A stretch of DNA of 58,908 bases from JACPXH01 sp964409225 (GCA_964409225.1 CAYPCM010000003.1:1-58908), one strand, 5' to 3'. Shown: positions 16,196 through 25,374, counted from the first letter of the stretch. The notes: generated by a model not told the origin, from the sequence alone. Numbers and translations are program-made.

Positions 16196-17101
16196 TCAAG
16201 AAAAAGGCTTTTGCGCGATAAACCTCATATTACCAACCGGCATGGTGATCGGCAAGGCGGCAAGACCACTGAAACGGAGCAAGCGCTGAACCCAGGCAGG
16301 CAGCGAGGCGGCCTGGACAATGTAGCCCAGCCGAAACGTATTCCAGAGAGGCCCGACCGACTGCACCGAAAAACCTGCGCGCCCGAGCACCAGACGAATC
16401 GTGTGTCGGTCAAAGAGATAGATGTGCTGAATATCGTATGCGAGCGAACCTTCGCCCCAGAGCCGATGCGGCCAGGCGGCTAGGTCATGCGTGATGCCGT
16501 AGATGAATCCGCTGGGTTTGAGCGCTCTCCAGCATGCCTCGAGGAACGCGAGGGGTTCGAGCAGGTGGTCGAACACGTGGAAAAAGCAGATGAGATCGGC
16601 GCTGGCTGCCGAAACGGACACCGATTCAAACATGGCGGCCTCAAGACACCCCGCGATACGGGGGTCAGCCCGGGAGATCGCTTCGCGACTCGGTTCGTAG
16701 CCGACCAAGTTCTGCCAACCACGGTCACGCAATGCTTTTAGAAAAAAACCGTTGCCGCAACCGACTTCGATGATATGTGCAGTGCGCGGCAATTGAGCGA
16801 AGATGGCACCTCCTGCCTCGAGATACGTCGAGGCGAGGTGCGCCGATTCATCTCCGTAAACAAAGGGGCTCTCGACGTAGAGCTCCCCAATGGTCGCTGG
16901 ATCGAACACTGGATCAGAGCGCACGAGGCCACACTTTCGACAGCGCACAATTCGGTAATGGAAACGCCGGTGCGCCTTGCGGGCTGAAAAGTCAGCGGCA
17001 CGGGCTCGCCCGCCGTGCGTGGCCGGAAATAGTTCCTCTGTCGGAACGCCTGGACCGCACAGCAGGCACGAGGTCGAGATGAACTGGGGACTCAACGTCA
17101 C
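16196..17101 (-). CDS. SAM-dependent methyltransferase with N-terminal cysteine-rich segment
   Basis: About 301 residues. The N-terminus has a possible zinc ribbon (C-x2-C in SCLLCG and again in CRKCGL), followed by a Rossmann methyltransferase domain with IIEVGCGNGFFL as motif I. This is the arrangement of sugar C- or O-methyltransferases in polysaccharide clusters. No ATG fits; I choose GTG at 17101, two bases beyond the upstream TAG stop, because any earlier start would lie inside the upstream epimerase gene. The target sugar is unknown. Confidence 0.75.
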   Translation of the reverse strand: MTLSPQFISTSCLLCGPGVPTEELFPATHGGRARAADFSARKAHRRFHYRIVRCRKCGLVRSDPVFDPATIGELYVESPFVYGDESAHLASTYLEAGGAIFAQLPRTAHIIEVGCGNGFFLKALRDRGWQNLVGYEPSREAISRADPRIAGCLEAAMFESVSVSAASADLICFFHVFDHLLEPLAFLEACWRALKPSGFIYGITHDLAAWPHRLWGEGSLAYDIQHIYLFDRHTIRLVLGRAGFSVQSVGPLWNTFRLGYIVQAASLPAWVQRLLRFSGLAALPITMPVGNMRFIAQKPFS

Positions 17102-17102
17102 A

Positions 17103-18059
17103 CTATTCAAGGTACGCGGGGTAGTCCCGCAGGTGCTCGGCGAACCAATGGTAGGTCGCCTCAAGGCCTGTCTCAAACGTGATCTTGGAACGCCAGCCGA
17201 GGCGCTCGGCAGCAAGGGTTGTATCGGCTACCCAGAGCGGCGTATCCCACTTATTGGGTGGTTTGGCGCCCCACCGAAGCGGCAGAGCTTTGCCGCAGAT
17301 TCGCTCGACGATCGTCGTCACCTCGGCGAGTGAATGCTGCACGCCGGTGCCCACGTTGTAAACCGCACCCGCATGCCGAGTTGGGTCGCGCAGGCAGGCC
17401 TCGATCGCCGCGATCACATCGGGAACCGCAATGAAGTCACGTTTCGTCTCGGGATTCGAAAGATTGATGGGTGTACCGACCAACGCCGCTCGCATGAGTC
17501 GCGGGATGAGACGCCGGGGCTGCTCGAAGGGACCGTAGACCCCAAAGAACCGCAGGGTCACGAGCGGCAATCCGAAAAACCGCGCGGCGTACTGCCCATA
17601 GAGCGTTTGGGCGTGCTTAGCCACTCCGTGCGCGCTCGTTGGATTTGGCAACAAGTCCTCGCGCATGGGCACCTCTTGGAAGCCGTACTCCGAAGAACTG
17701 CCGGCATTGATGACGGCCCGTAAGTTGGGCAGACCCCGAACTGCGGCCACGAGATGAACGAGCGGCAGGATCGTATGCGTGAACACTGCGGCTTCATCCC
17801 GTTCGTCAGGGAGCGCCGCATGCGCCGCCAGATGCATAACCACAGTCGGCTGGACCCTAGCCACAACGGTACGTACCGCCGCGCCGTCAACCAGGTCAAC
17901 CGCATGGACTCTCGCGCCTGCTACACCCTTAAGGCGCCAGATGTTCTCCGGCGTACGCACGAACGCATGGACCTCGTGGTCCTCGCGGACAAAGTGCCGG
18001 ACAACATTGGCTCCGATGAAACCGTTGGCGCCGGTGACGAGTATGCGTTCGGCCACCAT
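17103..18059 (-). CDS. NAD-dependent nucleotide-sugar epimerase/dehydratase (extended SDR)
   Basis: About 318 residues. It has an N-terminal TGANGFIGANVVRHF nucleotide motif, INAGSSSEYG with the catalytic serine, and a tyrosine-free GVAKHAQTL segment where YxxxK is expected (HGVAK), so the catalytic tyrosine may be replaced by histidine. Its closest relative in the window is the protein at 34827-35825, with the same SSSEYG, FDxP-type and PLW(V/Q)AD segments. It probably acts on a nucleotide sugar. The start at 18059 is one base beyond the stop of the upstream epimerase. Confidence 0.8.
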   Translation of the reverse strand: MVAERILVTGANGFIGANVVRHFVREDHEVHAFVRTPENIWRLKGVAGARVHAVDLVDGAAVRTVVARVQPTVVMHLAAHAALPDERDEAAVFTHTILPLVHLVAAVRGLPNLRAVINAGSSSEYGFQEVPMREDLLPNPTSAHGVAKHAQTLYGQYAARFFGLPLVTLRFFGVYGPFEQPRRLIPRLMRAALVGTPINLSNPETKRDFIAVPDVIAAIEACLRDPTRHAGAVYNVGTGVQHSLAEVTTIVERICGKALPLRWGAKPPNKWDTPLWVADTTLAAERLGWRSKITFETGLEATYHWFAEHLRDYPAYLE

Positions 18060-18060
18060 G

Positions 18061-19080
18061 CTACGCCTCCAACTGGCGGTAAAACTCAACGTACCGCGCC
18101 ACGCCATCTTCGAGCGCGAACTTGGGGTTGTAGCCAAGCGTCTTTCTCGCACGGCTGATGTCGAGGGTGCCGCGCTCGGGGCGCTTGACCGGATCTTCGC
18201 CCGCGAGTTTGATCTTCAGATTGGGAAGGTGATGCCGGACTATCTCGGATAACTCCAAAAGAGTCCGACCCTGCCCCCGCGTCAAATTGAATGTACCGCC
18301 CGCGGCCGCGGGGAGAGTGGCAGCGAGATAAAACCCTTCGGCCACATCTTCAACAAAAGTGAAATCGAGCCGTGAGGTGCCAGCATTAAACAGGGTTACT
18401 TCGCGGCCTTCTAGGCCGGACTCGATCACACGCTGCACGATCCGCCGGTTGCAGTCCGTGGGCCCGTAGACCGCCGATGGTCGGATAACCACCATTTCCA
18501 ACCCGAACATCGTCTGGAAGGAACTCGCAAGAATTTCACCGGCGAGTTTGGTGGCCCCGTACGTCTCGAGAGGCCTGGTGGGATGGTCTTCGGCCGCGGG
18601 GTTGCCTGAAGTGAAATCTCCGTACGCCATGCTCGAAGAGGTGTAAACCACGCGCCTAACCGCACCGTTCAAATCTTTGGCGGCAGTCAGGATGTTTGTA
18701 GTCCCCTGCAGATTGATGGCGAACATATCCTCGATGAAGCGCTTGGAGGCATCGGCAATCGGGATCGCCGCCAGATGCACAATCACGTTGGGGCGATCCT
18801 GCTCGAGGCTGCGCCGGAGCAGCGAAACGTTGCGGATGTCACCTTCGATAACGGTGAGCGCTTCGGTGCCGAGGGGATTGTTCTCAAGCGCCTGACGGAG
18901 CCTGGCGAGTCGCAAGTTGAGAAACTGGTGGTACCGGGGATTATCCCACGGCGGCAGGAAGGATTTGAAGGCATCGTAGATAACCACCCGGTGCCCGACC
19001 GCGAGCAATTTGGCGGCCAGGTGACTCCCAATAAGCCCGGCGCCGCCGGTGATAAAGAATGTCTCGGCTTTGTCCGTCAC
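18061..19080 (-). CDS. NAD-dependent nucleotide-sugar epimerase (UDP-glucose 4-epimerase-like)
   Basis: About 339 residues of an extended SDR enzyme. The nucleotide motif is ITGGAGLIGSHLAAKLL; the catalytic triad region is YTSSSMAYG followed by YGATK (YxxxK). The C-terminal half binds the sugar nucleotide (RPSAVYGPTDCNRR, then FTFVEDVAEG). It should epimerise or otherwise remodel a UDP-sugar for the operon. The start is a GTG at 19080 that overlaps the upstream stop as GTGA, the same coupling style as most of this operon; an ATG at 19110 would overlap the previous gene more deeply. Confidence 0.85.
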   Translation of the reverse strand: MTDKAETFFITGGAGLIGSHLAAKLLAVGHRVVIYDAFKSFLPPWDNPRYHQFLNLRLARLRQALENNPLGTEALTVIEGDIRNVSLLRRSLEQDRPNVIVHLAAIPIADASKRFIEDMFAINLQGTTNILTAAKDLNGAVRRVVYTSSSMAYGDFTSGNPAAEDHPTRPLETYGATKLAGEILASSFQTMFGLEMVVIRPSAVYGPTDCNRRIVQRVIESGLEGREVTLFNAGTSRLDFTFVEDVAEGFYLAATLPAAAGGTFNLTRGQGRTLLELSEIVRHHLPNLKIKLAGEDPVKRPERGTLDISRARKTLGYNPKFALEDGVARYVEFYRQLEA

Positions 19081-20696
19081 GTTGGCATTCCTTTCAAGAC
19101 ATAGATGCACCCCTCATTGGCCAGTACGACCCGCCTCACAACTTCAGCCGCGGGCAATTCCAGACACTTGCGGCTGACCACGATCGGAGCGGTAAACTCA
19201 CGAGCTACGCGTATCAGCTCCAAGCCGCCTTCGCCGTACGCGCGTTTGACCGCTTGGTAGCGGCGGTGCCACTCCAGCATCGTATCAGAACCGAGCGAGT
19301 AGGCAAACGCCCGATCCCGACTCTGAACCACTACCGGCCGGCGCGTGCAGATGCGCATAGCCGCCCACAGGTCGGGATCGTGCAGGATAGCACCGGGAGG
19401 AATATCCGCCTTGGCGAGCGCCCGATACATGTCAGCGTCACAAGTATGGTAACTATAGGCAGGGTGGAGCCGGCGATCCACCCAGTTTGTAAGACGCGCT
19501 TTCAGCCCCCAAGCCGCCACGACCAGCAAGACCAGGAAAACTCCGCCGAACACTTTCGCGCGTGGTCTTGTGAACCACCCGGCGAACTCAGGCCAGAACC
19601 GAGCGAGGAACAACGCCAGGTACGGCAGGAACACGAGATAGACATACTGCAGCCCGCGCGGTTGGTTCCAAAACGGAATTTTGTACCAAACATAAAGCCG
19701 AAAAATTTGGACGAGTGCGAAGGCCGCGTTAAAGACGAACGTGGCAACGAGAAACAAAAGGGCAAACCGATCGAAGACCGAGACCCCCTCCCGCCGGTGC
19801 CACCAACGCACCGCCGCCATCGCCGCCACGAACGGCCAAAACGCATACCACTGATTAAAAATCCAATACCTTAAGCTCCGCGCAAGCCCGGGGAGGGTGG
19901 TGTGGTGCGCCACGGCTAAAACTGCAGCGCGCGCGTCGGGATCGACTGGATTGAAGGCGGTCAGGTGCTGGACGCCTGGCACGTAGTGGGTGGTGAGGTA
20001 GGGAGCGCTCGCGAGTACGCTCACCAGCCCCGCGATCGTCACAAAACGCAAGGTTCTCCAACTCAAACCTTGCCAGAATACATAGGTAAGCATAAACGCT
20101 CCCACAATGTTAAAGGCGGTGATGATATGGAGGTTGCCCATGAGACCGGCGACCAGAAACACCAACAGCATTGTTCGTTCATCGGCGCGCGCGAGAGCTA
20201 AGAAAAACGCGAGGAACATTAGCGGCAGGATGGCCTGGTACAACGTCCAGGGATCAAGCCCAGACGGGCCAGGCAGACCCCACTCGGCGGTAAAAATGTA
20301 AAGGTGCCAGTTGGCAATGAAAGCAACGAACAGACTCACCGGCGCATTACCGGTGAGTCGCCAGTTGAGTTCGAAGAAACTGACGGTAAAAATCGCAAAC
20401 ACCACCGGCAGGAGCGCCCAGATCGCCACTTCATCGCTCCTAAACAGCCGTCCCAGCCACGCGAAAAACTGAAAAGCGAAGTGGTTATCCACGAGCGCAC
20501 GTTTGGGGTTGCCCAAAAGGTAATCCTGACTAAAGGGGTTGGGCTGGGCTTCGGCCATGACTACAAGCGTACGATCGATCTGGTCGTGCGTGAGACGATT
20601 GGGCCGCGCGAAAAAAAGCAAGGTGAGGCCCGCCACCGCAACGAGCGCGTAAACCAGGGCGCGCACCTGCCAGCGCTGGAGGGAGTTTACGCGCAT
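19077..20696 (-). CDS. Multi-span membrane protein, possibly a GT-C-type glycosyltransferase
   Basis: A 539-residue protein with about eleven hydrophobic segments and a short soluble C-terminal tail. The first outside loop holds acidic residues after the first segment (RLTHDQIDRTL), followed by NPFSQDYLLGNP, as in GT-C enzymes that use lipid-linked sugars, but I do not recognise a named family. The C-terminal part has paired cysteines (YHTCDADMYRALAKADIP and MRICTRR). Its place between an epimerase gene and a methyltransferase gene, with overlaps on both sides, points to glycan transfer or export. Confidence 0.6.
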   Translation of the reverse strand: MRVNSLQRWQVRALVYALVAVAGLTLLFFARPNRLTHDQIDRTLVVMAEAQPNPFSQDYLLGNPKRALVDNHFAFQFFAWLGRLFRSDEVAIWALLPVVFAIFTVSFFELNWRLTGNAPVSLFVAFIANWHLYIFTAEWGLPGPSGLDPWTLYQAILPLMFLAFFLALARADERTMLLVFLVAGLMGNLHIITAFNIVGAFMLTYVFWQGLSWRTLRFVTIAGLVSVLASAPYLTTHYVPGVQHLTAFNPVDPDARAAVLAVAHHTTLPGLARSLRYWIFNQWYAFWPFVAAMAAVRWWHRREGVSVFDRFALLFLVATFVFNAAFALVQIFRLYVWYKIPFWNQPRGLQYVYLVFLPYLALFLARFWPEFAGWFTRPRAKVFGGVFLVLLVVAAWGLKARLTNWVDRRLHPAYSYHTCDADMYRALAKADIPPGAILHDPDLWAAMRICTRRPVVVQSRDRAFAYSLGSDTMLEWHRRYQAVKRAYGEGGLELIRVAREFTAPIVVSRKCLELPAAEVVRRVVLANEGCIYVLKGMPT

Positions 20697-21442
20697 GTGA
20701 GGTAGTAGGCGCTCTGACCGTCGGTTTCTTGGCCGTAGTCGAAGCGGTGCACCTTGAGGCCGACAGCTGTCACCAGCCCTTCAAAAAACTGCTGCTCGTA
20801 GCGCACGCAGTGCAACGTCCCCTGCCAAACGCGCCTGTACCCTGGCGGGTTGACCGTCACCCCCGGAACCCCCGACTCAACAAAGGCGGTCAAGAATACG
20901 ATGCCGTTTGCAGCCAGCAGCCGCCGGAACTCCTGGAGGTACGCGCACACGTCTCGGACCATCATGTGGGAGAAAACCGAGTAAAGGTAGATAATATCGA
21001 AGGATTGATCGCCGAAAGGGAACCGAAAGTGTTCATTCAAGGGGCGGCCCGTCGGGTTGTAGCGCGGGTTCGCCAGATCTAAGTGCATGAAAGTACCAGA
21101 GGGGTGCGCGGGGGCGAGATAGTTCTCGCACCAGCGGATCGCGCCAGCATGCACATCAACCCCACAGTAACGTGCGATCTCCCCGACCCGGTCGGAAATG
21201 CCAATAGCAAGACGTCCCACCCCGCAACCCACATCTAAAACTCGACTCAGACGCTGCAGGCCGCAGTGACGGATGAGTCGATCAGCTTCGGCTCTCGCCG
21301 AAGCGAGAAACTGCGCCTCGGTCCGGAAATGTGTCCCGCCGAACCGAAGGTGGCGCGCCGGCAGGTACCTGCCTTCATACCAAACCGCTTGGGGCCGAAA
21401 GAGATTCCGCAGACGCTGCAGCGGGACGAAAAGACGGCGCAT
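20687..21442 (-). CDS. SAM-dependent class I methyltransferase
   Basis: A 251-residue protein with a Rossmann methyltransferase core. Motif I is VLDVGCGVGRLAIGI at about residue 67, the acidic residue at the end of strand two is in YCGVDVHAG, and FDIIYLYSVFSHM is the motif IV region. Clusters like this use such enzymes for O-methylation of sugars or of glycan ends. It overlaps the next membrane protein gene by ten bases and lies four bases from the flippase stop. The substrate cannot be told. Confidence 0.85.
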   Translation of the reverse strand: MRRLFVPLQRLRNLFRPQAVWYEGRYLPARHLRFGGTHFRTEAQFLASARAEADRLIRHCGLQRLSRVLDVGCGVGRLAIGISDRVGEIARYCGVDVHAGAIRWCENYLAPAHPSGTFMHLDLANPRYNPTGRPLNEHFRFPFGDQSFDIIYLYSVFSHMMVRDVCAYLQEFRRLLAANGIVFLTAFVESGVPGVTVNPPGYRRVWQGTLHCVRYEQQFFEGLVTAVGLKVHRFDYGQETDGQSAYYLTCA

Positions 21443-21446
21443 GGAG

Positions 21447-22784
21447 TTACGCTTCTTTGAGGCGCTGGAAGCGCCGGCGGAGCACGAGGAGGCTTACCGC
21501 TGTAGAAGCAAACGCATAGAGATCAACGAGCATCGCGGCCCCAATCTCTTGCCAGCGGGCGATGAAAAAGTAGCCTGCGGGCGTTAATACGACGAGCGCG
21601 ACCGCATTCGTATAGATGAGATTTTGAACCCGATCGAGCGCTCTAAACACCGGACCGATCCCCACGGCAAACCCCGAGGTGATGGCGAAGGGAACCAAGG
21701 CGTACACAACAAGAGCGGCGGCGCGGTACGAAGATCCGTAAACGAGTCCGATGAGCGGGGCGGCGGCCGCTGCAGCCGCGATAGTGGCGCCGGAACTCGC
21801 GAGACCACTCCAGATCGTACTCTGGCGAAAGTGAACTCGCAGACGTTCGATTCCAACTACCAAGGACTGCGGCAACTGAACCTGGAGCAGCCGAGAGATG
21901 ACACCCATGAGACGCCCGAGCAACTGAACGTAACTGAACGCAATCTTATAGTACCCCGCGACCCTAAGAGGCGCCAAAGACCCCAGCAGCATCACCGGCA
22001 AAGTGTAGAACAGATTCGAAATGTTTTTGTCGAGCGAAATTTTGATGCTAAAACGCAGATGCGAACGCAAACGAACATCAAAGCGGGCGCGCCAAACCTC
22101 TGCCAAACTCGGCAATAGCGCATCGGTGCGCTGCAGCCGCCGATACAACCAAACAGAGATAACGAGCATGACCGCCATGGCAACAAATTGTCCCGCGACC
22201 ACTCCGACCAACCCCTGGCCAGCAATGACGAACCCAATGGGCAAAAATGCCAGCAGCGCCTTGTTGCCGTTTTCGAACATCGTCAACACCGTCATACGAC
22301 GCTGCACCTGCAACACGATCGTGGTCAGGAAGAAAAGTGAAGCAACGAGCTGCCCGGCGAGCAACGGAACGGCAAGCAGCCCCATCCGGGAGCTCCCGTA
22401 GAGCGCTTGTGCCAGACCGACTGACCCCACCATGACTGGTACGCCGATCGCGAAAAAAATGAACCGCCAGGCCTTCACGAAAAAAGCGACGATTTCGACG
22501 ATCGTACTCCGATCGCGCCGACCATAAGCACTCGAGAGTAGCGTAATCGTGGCGTACCCCACCCCGAGATCAAATGGAATGCTCACGAGCGCAACAAAAG
22601 CGGTGAGCACCGCGTATTCGCCGAACGTCTGCGGGCCGAGCACACGCGCAAACACCGCTGAAGAGACCACCCCGAGGAGTGCCGAGAAGACCGTGCCCGC
22701 CTGCAGGGTCGCGACGTCCCGCACGAACCGATGCTGCGCAAAAATCCGCGCTTGATCGCTTAAGCGCCCGAGAAATTTCGTCAT
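21447..22784 (-). CDS. Wzx-like lipopolysaccharide/oligosaccharide flippase (MOP superfamily)
   Basis: A 445-residue protein with about twelve to fourteen membrane helices and the polysaccharide-transporter look: an N-terminal RDVATLQAGTVFSALLGVVSSAVFAR-like helix (two parts), the LGPQTFGEYAVL loop, and a repeated second half. Family members move undecaprenyl-linked oligosaccharides across the membrane. It overlaps the GT9 stop by four bases (ATGA) and is followed closely by the methyltransferase. The presence of this flippase and an O-antigen-ligase-like protein in one operon suggests a Wzx/Wzy-style route. Confidence 0.88.
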   Translation of the reverse strand: MTKFLGRLSDQARIFAQHRFVRDVATLQAGTVFSALLGVVSSAVFARVLGPQTFGEYAVLTAFVALVSIPFDLGVGYATITLLSSAYGRRDRSTIVEIVAFFVKAWRFIFFAIGVPVMVGSVGLAQALYGSSRMGLLAVPLLAGQLVASLFFLTTIVLQVQRRMTVLTMFENGNKALLAFLPIGFVIAGQGLVGVVAGQFVAMAVMLVISVWLYRRLQRTDALLPSLAEVWRARFDVRLRSHLRFSIKISLDKNISNLFYTLPVMLLGSLAPLRVAGYYKIAFSYVQLLGRLMGVISRLLQVQLPQSLVVGIERLRVHFRQSTIWSGLASSGATIAAAAAAAPLIGLVYGSSYRAAALVVYALVPFAITSGFAVGIGPVFRALDRVQNLIYTNAVALVVLTPAGYFFIARWQEIGAAMLVDLYAFASTAVSLLVLRRRFQRLKEA

Positions 22785-23929
22785 GCGCGGGGAGCGACAA
22801 GCTGCTCGCGGCTGATGAAATCTCTAGTGACATTCCACACCTGCTCGACCGAAATTGCCATAATGGCCGGATCACGCTCGGGACTGTCAGGAGCAGCCAT
22901 CATGGTAAGACTTGGTGCGATCCCCTCGGCGTGAACCACGGCGAACCGGCCGAGTGGCGTTTGCGAACGGATGTCGTGGGGGCCCGCGATGTCAATGACC
23001 GGCACCCCGACGGCATCAGCCATATAGAGGGGGCCAGTGTCCACGCTGATAAATAACGACAGGCGCTTCAACAGTGCGGATAGATCGCCCAGCGCAAACG
23101 CACCCGCAGCGGAAACTGCCTTATCTTTGTGGCGCATCGCTCGCTCGGCCACCGCAATCGCCGCTGCGTCTCCAGCAGAGCCGATCCAAACAATCTTGGC
23201 GCCGTACTGTTCAATGAGCAGATCCCCGAGTGCGCCGAACCGCTCTGGCGGCCACTCCTTGTTCGATTTGCCTGCAGCAACAGCAATGCCTACACACGGA
23301 TGGGCGCCCCCGAGGGCATGCTCGATTAGGAACCGCTCGGCGCGCGCAACGGCGGCATCACTCGGAAAAAGCTCGCGCGGATCGTCGCACTGAACCGAAC
23401 CCACAAGGCTCAACATGCGACAGTAGTGCGCAGCGGCAGAGGTCCGCAATTCATACGACACGTAATGGTTCGCGAACGCGAGAGCCGAGCGAGTAAGCCG
23501 CGGAAGCTGCGGAATGAGAGTCATGGCACGGTTCGGAATTCCGGCAAGGACCCCAATAATCACCCCGATCGCCGCAGGAGTGAACACCAATACCCAGTGG
23601 TAGCCGTGCTGGCGGATCTTCCGGATGAGCTTCAGTTTCCCCTTGAGCCCAGGTTCGTCGTTGAACAGCCATACGTCATCCACATACGGATTGCCCGAAA
23701 GGAGAGGCGCGACAAAGGCGGTTACTGCAACGCCAAGATCTGCATCTGGCCACGTGCGCTTGATTGCCCGGAAGATCGGGGTTGTGCACACGACATCCCC
23801 GATTTTGCCGGTTTGCACGATCAAAATGCCGGGTTTGCCCTGGGCAGGTTGGCGTTTGCGCCAACGCGAGAACGGCAACAGCGCATAGGCGACGGCAACC
23901 AGAATAAAAAACTGCCATCGTTCAGACAT
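22781..23929 (-). CDS. GT9 glycosyltransferase (heptosyltransferase-like)
   Basis: About 382 residues, with an N-terminal hydrophobic segment (WQFFILVAVAYALLPF) followed by a GT-B enzyme. TGKIGDVVCTTPIFRAIK is the GT9 N-terminal signature and SVDTGPLYMADAVGVPVIDI the C-terminal donor site, with PHD after it. Heptosyltransferases and related GT9 enzymes extend surface glycans. An added membrane anchor is unusual for classical WaaC/WaaF. The start MSERWQF at 23929 is preferred over an ATG thirty bases upstream. It is the first gene of the 9.9-23.9 kb operon and is divergent from the Nudix gene. Confidence 0.88.
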   Translation of the reverse strand: MSERWQFFILVAVAYALLPFSRWRKRQPAQGKPGILIVQTGKIGDVVCTTPIFRAIKRTWPDADLGVAVTAFVAPLLSGNPYVDDVWLFNDEPGLKGKLKLIRKIRQHGYHWVLVFTPAAIGVIIGVLAGIPNRAMTLIPQLPRLTRSALAFANHYVSYELRTSAAAHYCRMLSLVGSVQCDDPRELFPSDAAVARAERFLIEHALGGAHPCVGIAVAAGKSNKEWPPERFGALGDLLIEQYGAKIVWIGSAGDAAAIAVAERAMRHKDKAVSAAGAFALGDLSALLKRLSLFISVDTGPLYMADAVGVPVIDIAGPHDIRSQTPLGRFAVVHAEGIAPSLTMMAAPDSPERDPAIMAISVEQVWNVTRDFISREQLVAPRA

Positions 23930-23989
23930 AGCAGAACATACAGTATCACAAGCCATCAAGAAAATGAAGGGTGTTTAAACCGACCGGAT

Positions 23990-24019
23990 TTGACATACCA
24001 CAAACGCACGTGCTATTAA
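23990..24019 (+). promoter_or_regulatory. Sigma-70-type promoter of the Nudix-kinase cassette
   Basis: A perfect -35 box TTGACA (23990-23995) and a -10 box TATTAA (24014-24019) are separated by 18 bases, about 50 bases before the Nudix start. It lies in the gap divergent to the GT9 gene. Confidence 0.65.
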
Positions 24020-24043
24020 GATAGATCGGAATGCACAGCAATT

Positions 24044-24067
24044 CTCTGGGCAAACGCCCAAGGAGGG
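24044..24067 (+). promoter_or_regulatory. Small hairpin and strong Shine-Dalgarno before the Nudix gene
   Basis: A five-base-pair stem TGGGC-AAAC-GCCCA lies directly before AAGGAGGG, which is five bases from the ATG at 24072. Such a full Shine-Dalgarno is rare among the other genes here, many of which rely on overlap coupling. The hairpin could affect ribosome access. Confidence 0.5.
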
Positions 24068-24071
24068 AGCG

Positions 24072-24680
24072 ATGGCGATCGTATATGATGGGTTCGTTCA
24101 GGTTGAGCGAGACGAACGAGGATACGAGACCGTGCGAACGAGAAACAAGGGGTCGGTCGCGTTCCTCATCTGTGTAACCCCATATGCGCAAGTTCCTTAC
24201 CCATACCGAACCCGATTCGATCGATACGACGGAAACGTCATCCTCATCACCCAGCCGCGTCCGCCCATGGTAAGCCCGGAACACCCCGACGGTGCCGTGA
24301 TTGATGTGCCGGGCGAGCGGCTAGACAAACAGAATCTCACGATCAGGCAGCATGTCGTGGAGGGAGCGCGGGAGGAAGTCGGAGTTCGCATAGGCGATGA
24401 TGACCTTGTGGCGATACTCAACGACCAGCGCCCCCTTGCCGCATCCCCGGGCTTGCTCACCGAACGCACGTACCTTGCCTACGCAGAGGTGCGGCCGGAC
24501 GCGGTGGCCGAGGGTCAAGAGGAATTCGGCCTGCGCCAGGAGGGCGAGCGCATCAAGCGGCTCGTCGTGCCCGTGCGAGAGTTCTGCAAGATGCCGTGCG
24601 AGACCATGGCCGCGTGGGGCCTCCAACAGTGGTTCCTCCGGTACCTGTATTCGGATGACCTCGTCGGATGTTTCGACTAG
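24072..24680 (+). CDS. Nudix hydrolase, ADP-ribose/nucleotide-sugar pyrophosphatase-like
   Basis: A 202-residue protein. A Nudix box is recognisable around residues 77-107: GERLDKQ, then RQHVVEGAREEVGVRIGD, which keeps the EExG core (REEVGV) that holds the metal. Preceding strands (NVILITQPRPP, VIDVPGE) match ADP-ribose or GDP-mannose pyrophosphatases, which hydrolyse nucleoside diphosphates linked to another group. It has its own promoter and Shine-Dalgarno, and probably forms a two-gene operon with the kinase that starts 33 bases later. It points against the surrounding operons, suggesting an inserted cassette. Confidence 0.8.
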   Translation: MAIVYDGFVQVERDERGYETVRTRNKGSVAFLICVTPYAQVPYPYRTRFDRYDGNVILITQPRPPMVSPEHPDGAVIDVPGERLDKQNLTIRQHVVEGAREEVGVRIGDDDLVAILNDQRPLAASPGLLTERTYLAYAEVRPDAVAEGQEEFGLRQEGERIKRLVVPVREFCKMPCETMAAWGLQQWFLRYLYSDDLVGCFD

Positions 24681-24713
24681 GCACAATGCCACAAGACAGA
24701 AAGGAGGGAGACG

Positions 24714-25292
24714 GTGCAGTTCCAAATTCACATCGCCGGCACGAAACGTTCAGGCAAGACCACAAAGGCACAGATGATTCAGGAGGGCCTTGAACGCGCG
24801 GGTTGCCGTACGGTTATCCTCGAGGTTGACAATATTCGCCGAGCGCTTTTCGGACGACTCGACGAAATGGCCACGATTGGCTCGCCGGAGAACCTTGCTC
24901 TCCACCTGCGCGCACTCGTAGCGATGTTCGATGTCGCCATACCGGGTGCCCTCGAAGTGGGTGGAACGCCCATCGTCGTTACTACGCATTCCCGGAGACG
25001 ATTGTACGACACCGCCCGCAAGTGCGCACAGCAGCATGCCGTTCCTTTCCGCTTCATTATGCTGGAGTCGCCGCCGTATGAGGAGGTGCAGCGCCGGGCA
25101 ACGACCGATACAGGCTCTCTGTCCGATACGCGTGACTTCAACGATCCGGCGGTCACGGAGGAGTACTGGGTTTCCAGAAGAAGGCTCGAGGCAGAATACG
25201 CCGAGCTGGAAATAGGGAAGGATTTCTTCCTCCTTCCGCAGGGAACCCCGGAACAAATGACGGCAACAGCGCTCCGCTTCATCTTTGCCTGA
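24714..25292 (+). CDS. P-loop kinase (adenylylsulfate-kinase-like AAA protein)
   Basis: A 192-residue P-loop protein with a Walker A motif GTKRSGKTT at residues 9-17. EVDNIRRALFG further on resembles the LDGDNIR segment of adenylylsulfate kinases, and RFIMLESPPYEEVQRR is the strand that places the LID arginines. It likely phosphorylates a small molecule with ATP; the target is unknown. It starts with GTG at 24714, preceded by AAGGAGGG six bases upstream. A strong terminator follows nine bases after the stop. It shares the cassette with the Nudix hydrolase. Confidence 0.78.
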   Translation: MQFQIHIAGTKRSGKTTKAQMIQEGLERAGCRTVILEVDNIRRALFGRLDEMATIGSPENLALHLRALVAMFDVAIPGALEVGGTPIVVTTHSRRRLYDTARKCAQQHAVPFRFIMLESPPYEEVQRRATTDTGSLSDTRDFNDPAVTEEYWVSRRRLEAEYAELEIGKDFFLLPQGTPEQMTATALRFIFA

Positions 25293-25300
25293 CGCAATGC

Positions 25301-25336
25301 ACAGGCGCTGCCCCAGGGGGCAGCGCCTGTTTTCTT
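25301..25336 (+). terminator. Rho-independent terminator of the Nudix-kinase cassette
   Basis: A perfect 14-base stem (ACAGGCGCTGCCCC facing GGGGCAGCGCCTGT) is followed by TTTTCTTT. It lies just after the kinase stop. Confidence 0.92.
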
Positions 25337-25374
25337 TGAGTACCCTCCCAGGTCGAACTCATTGCGTCCAAGCG

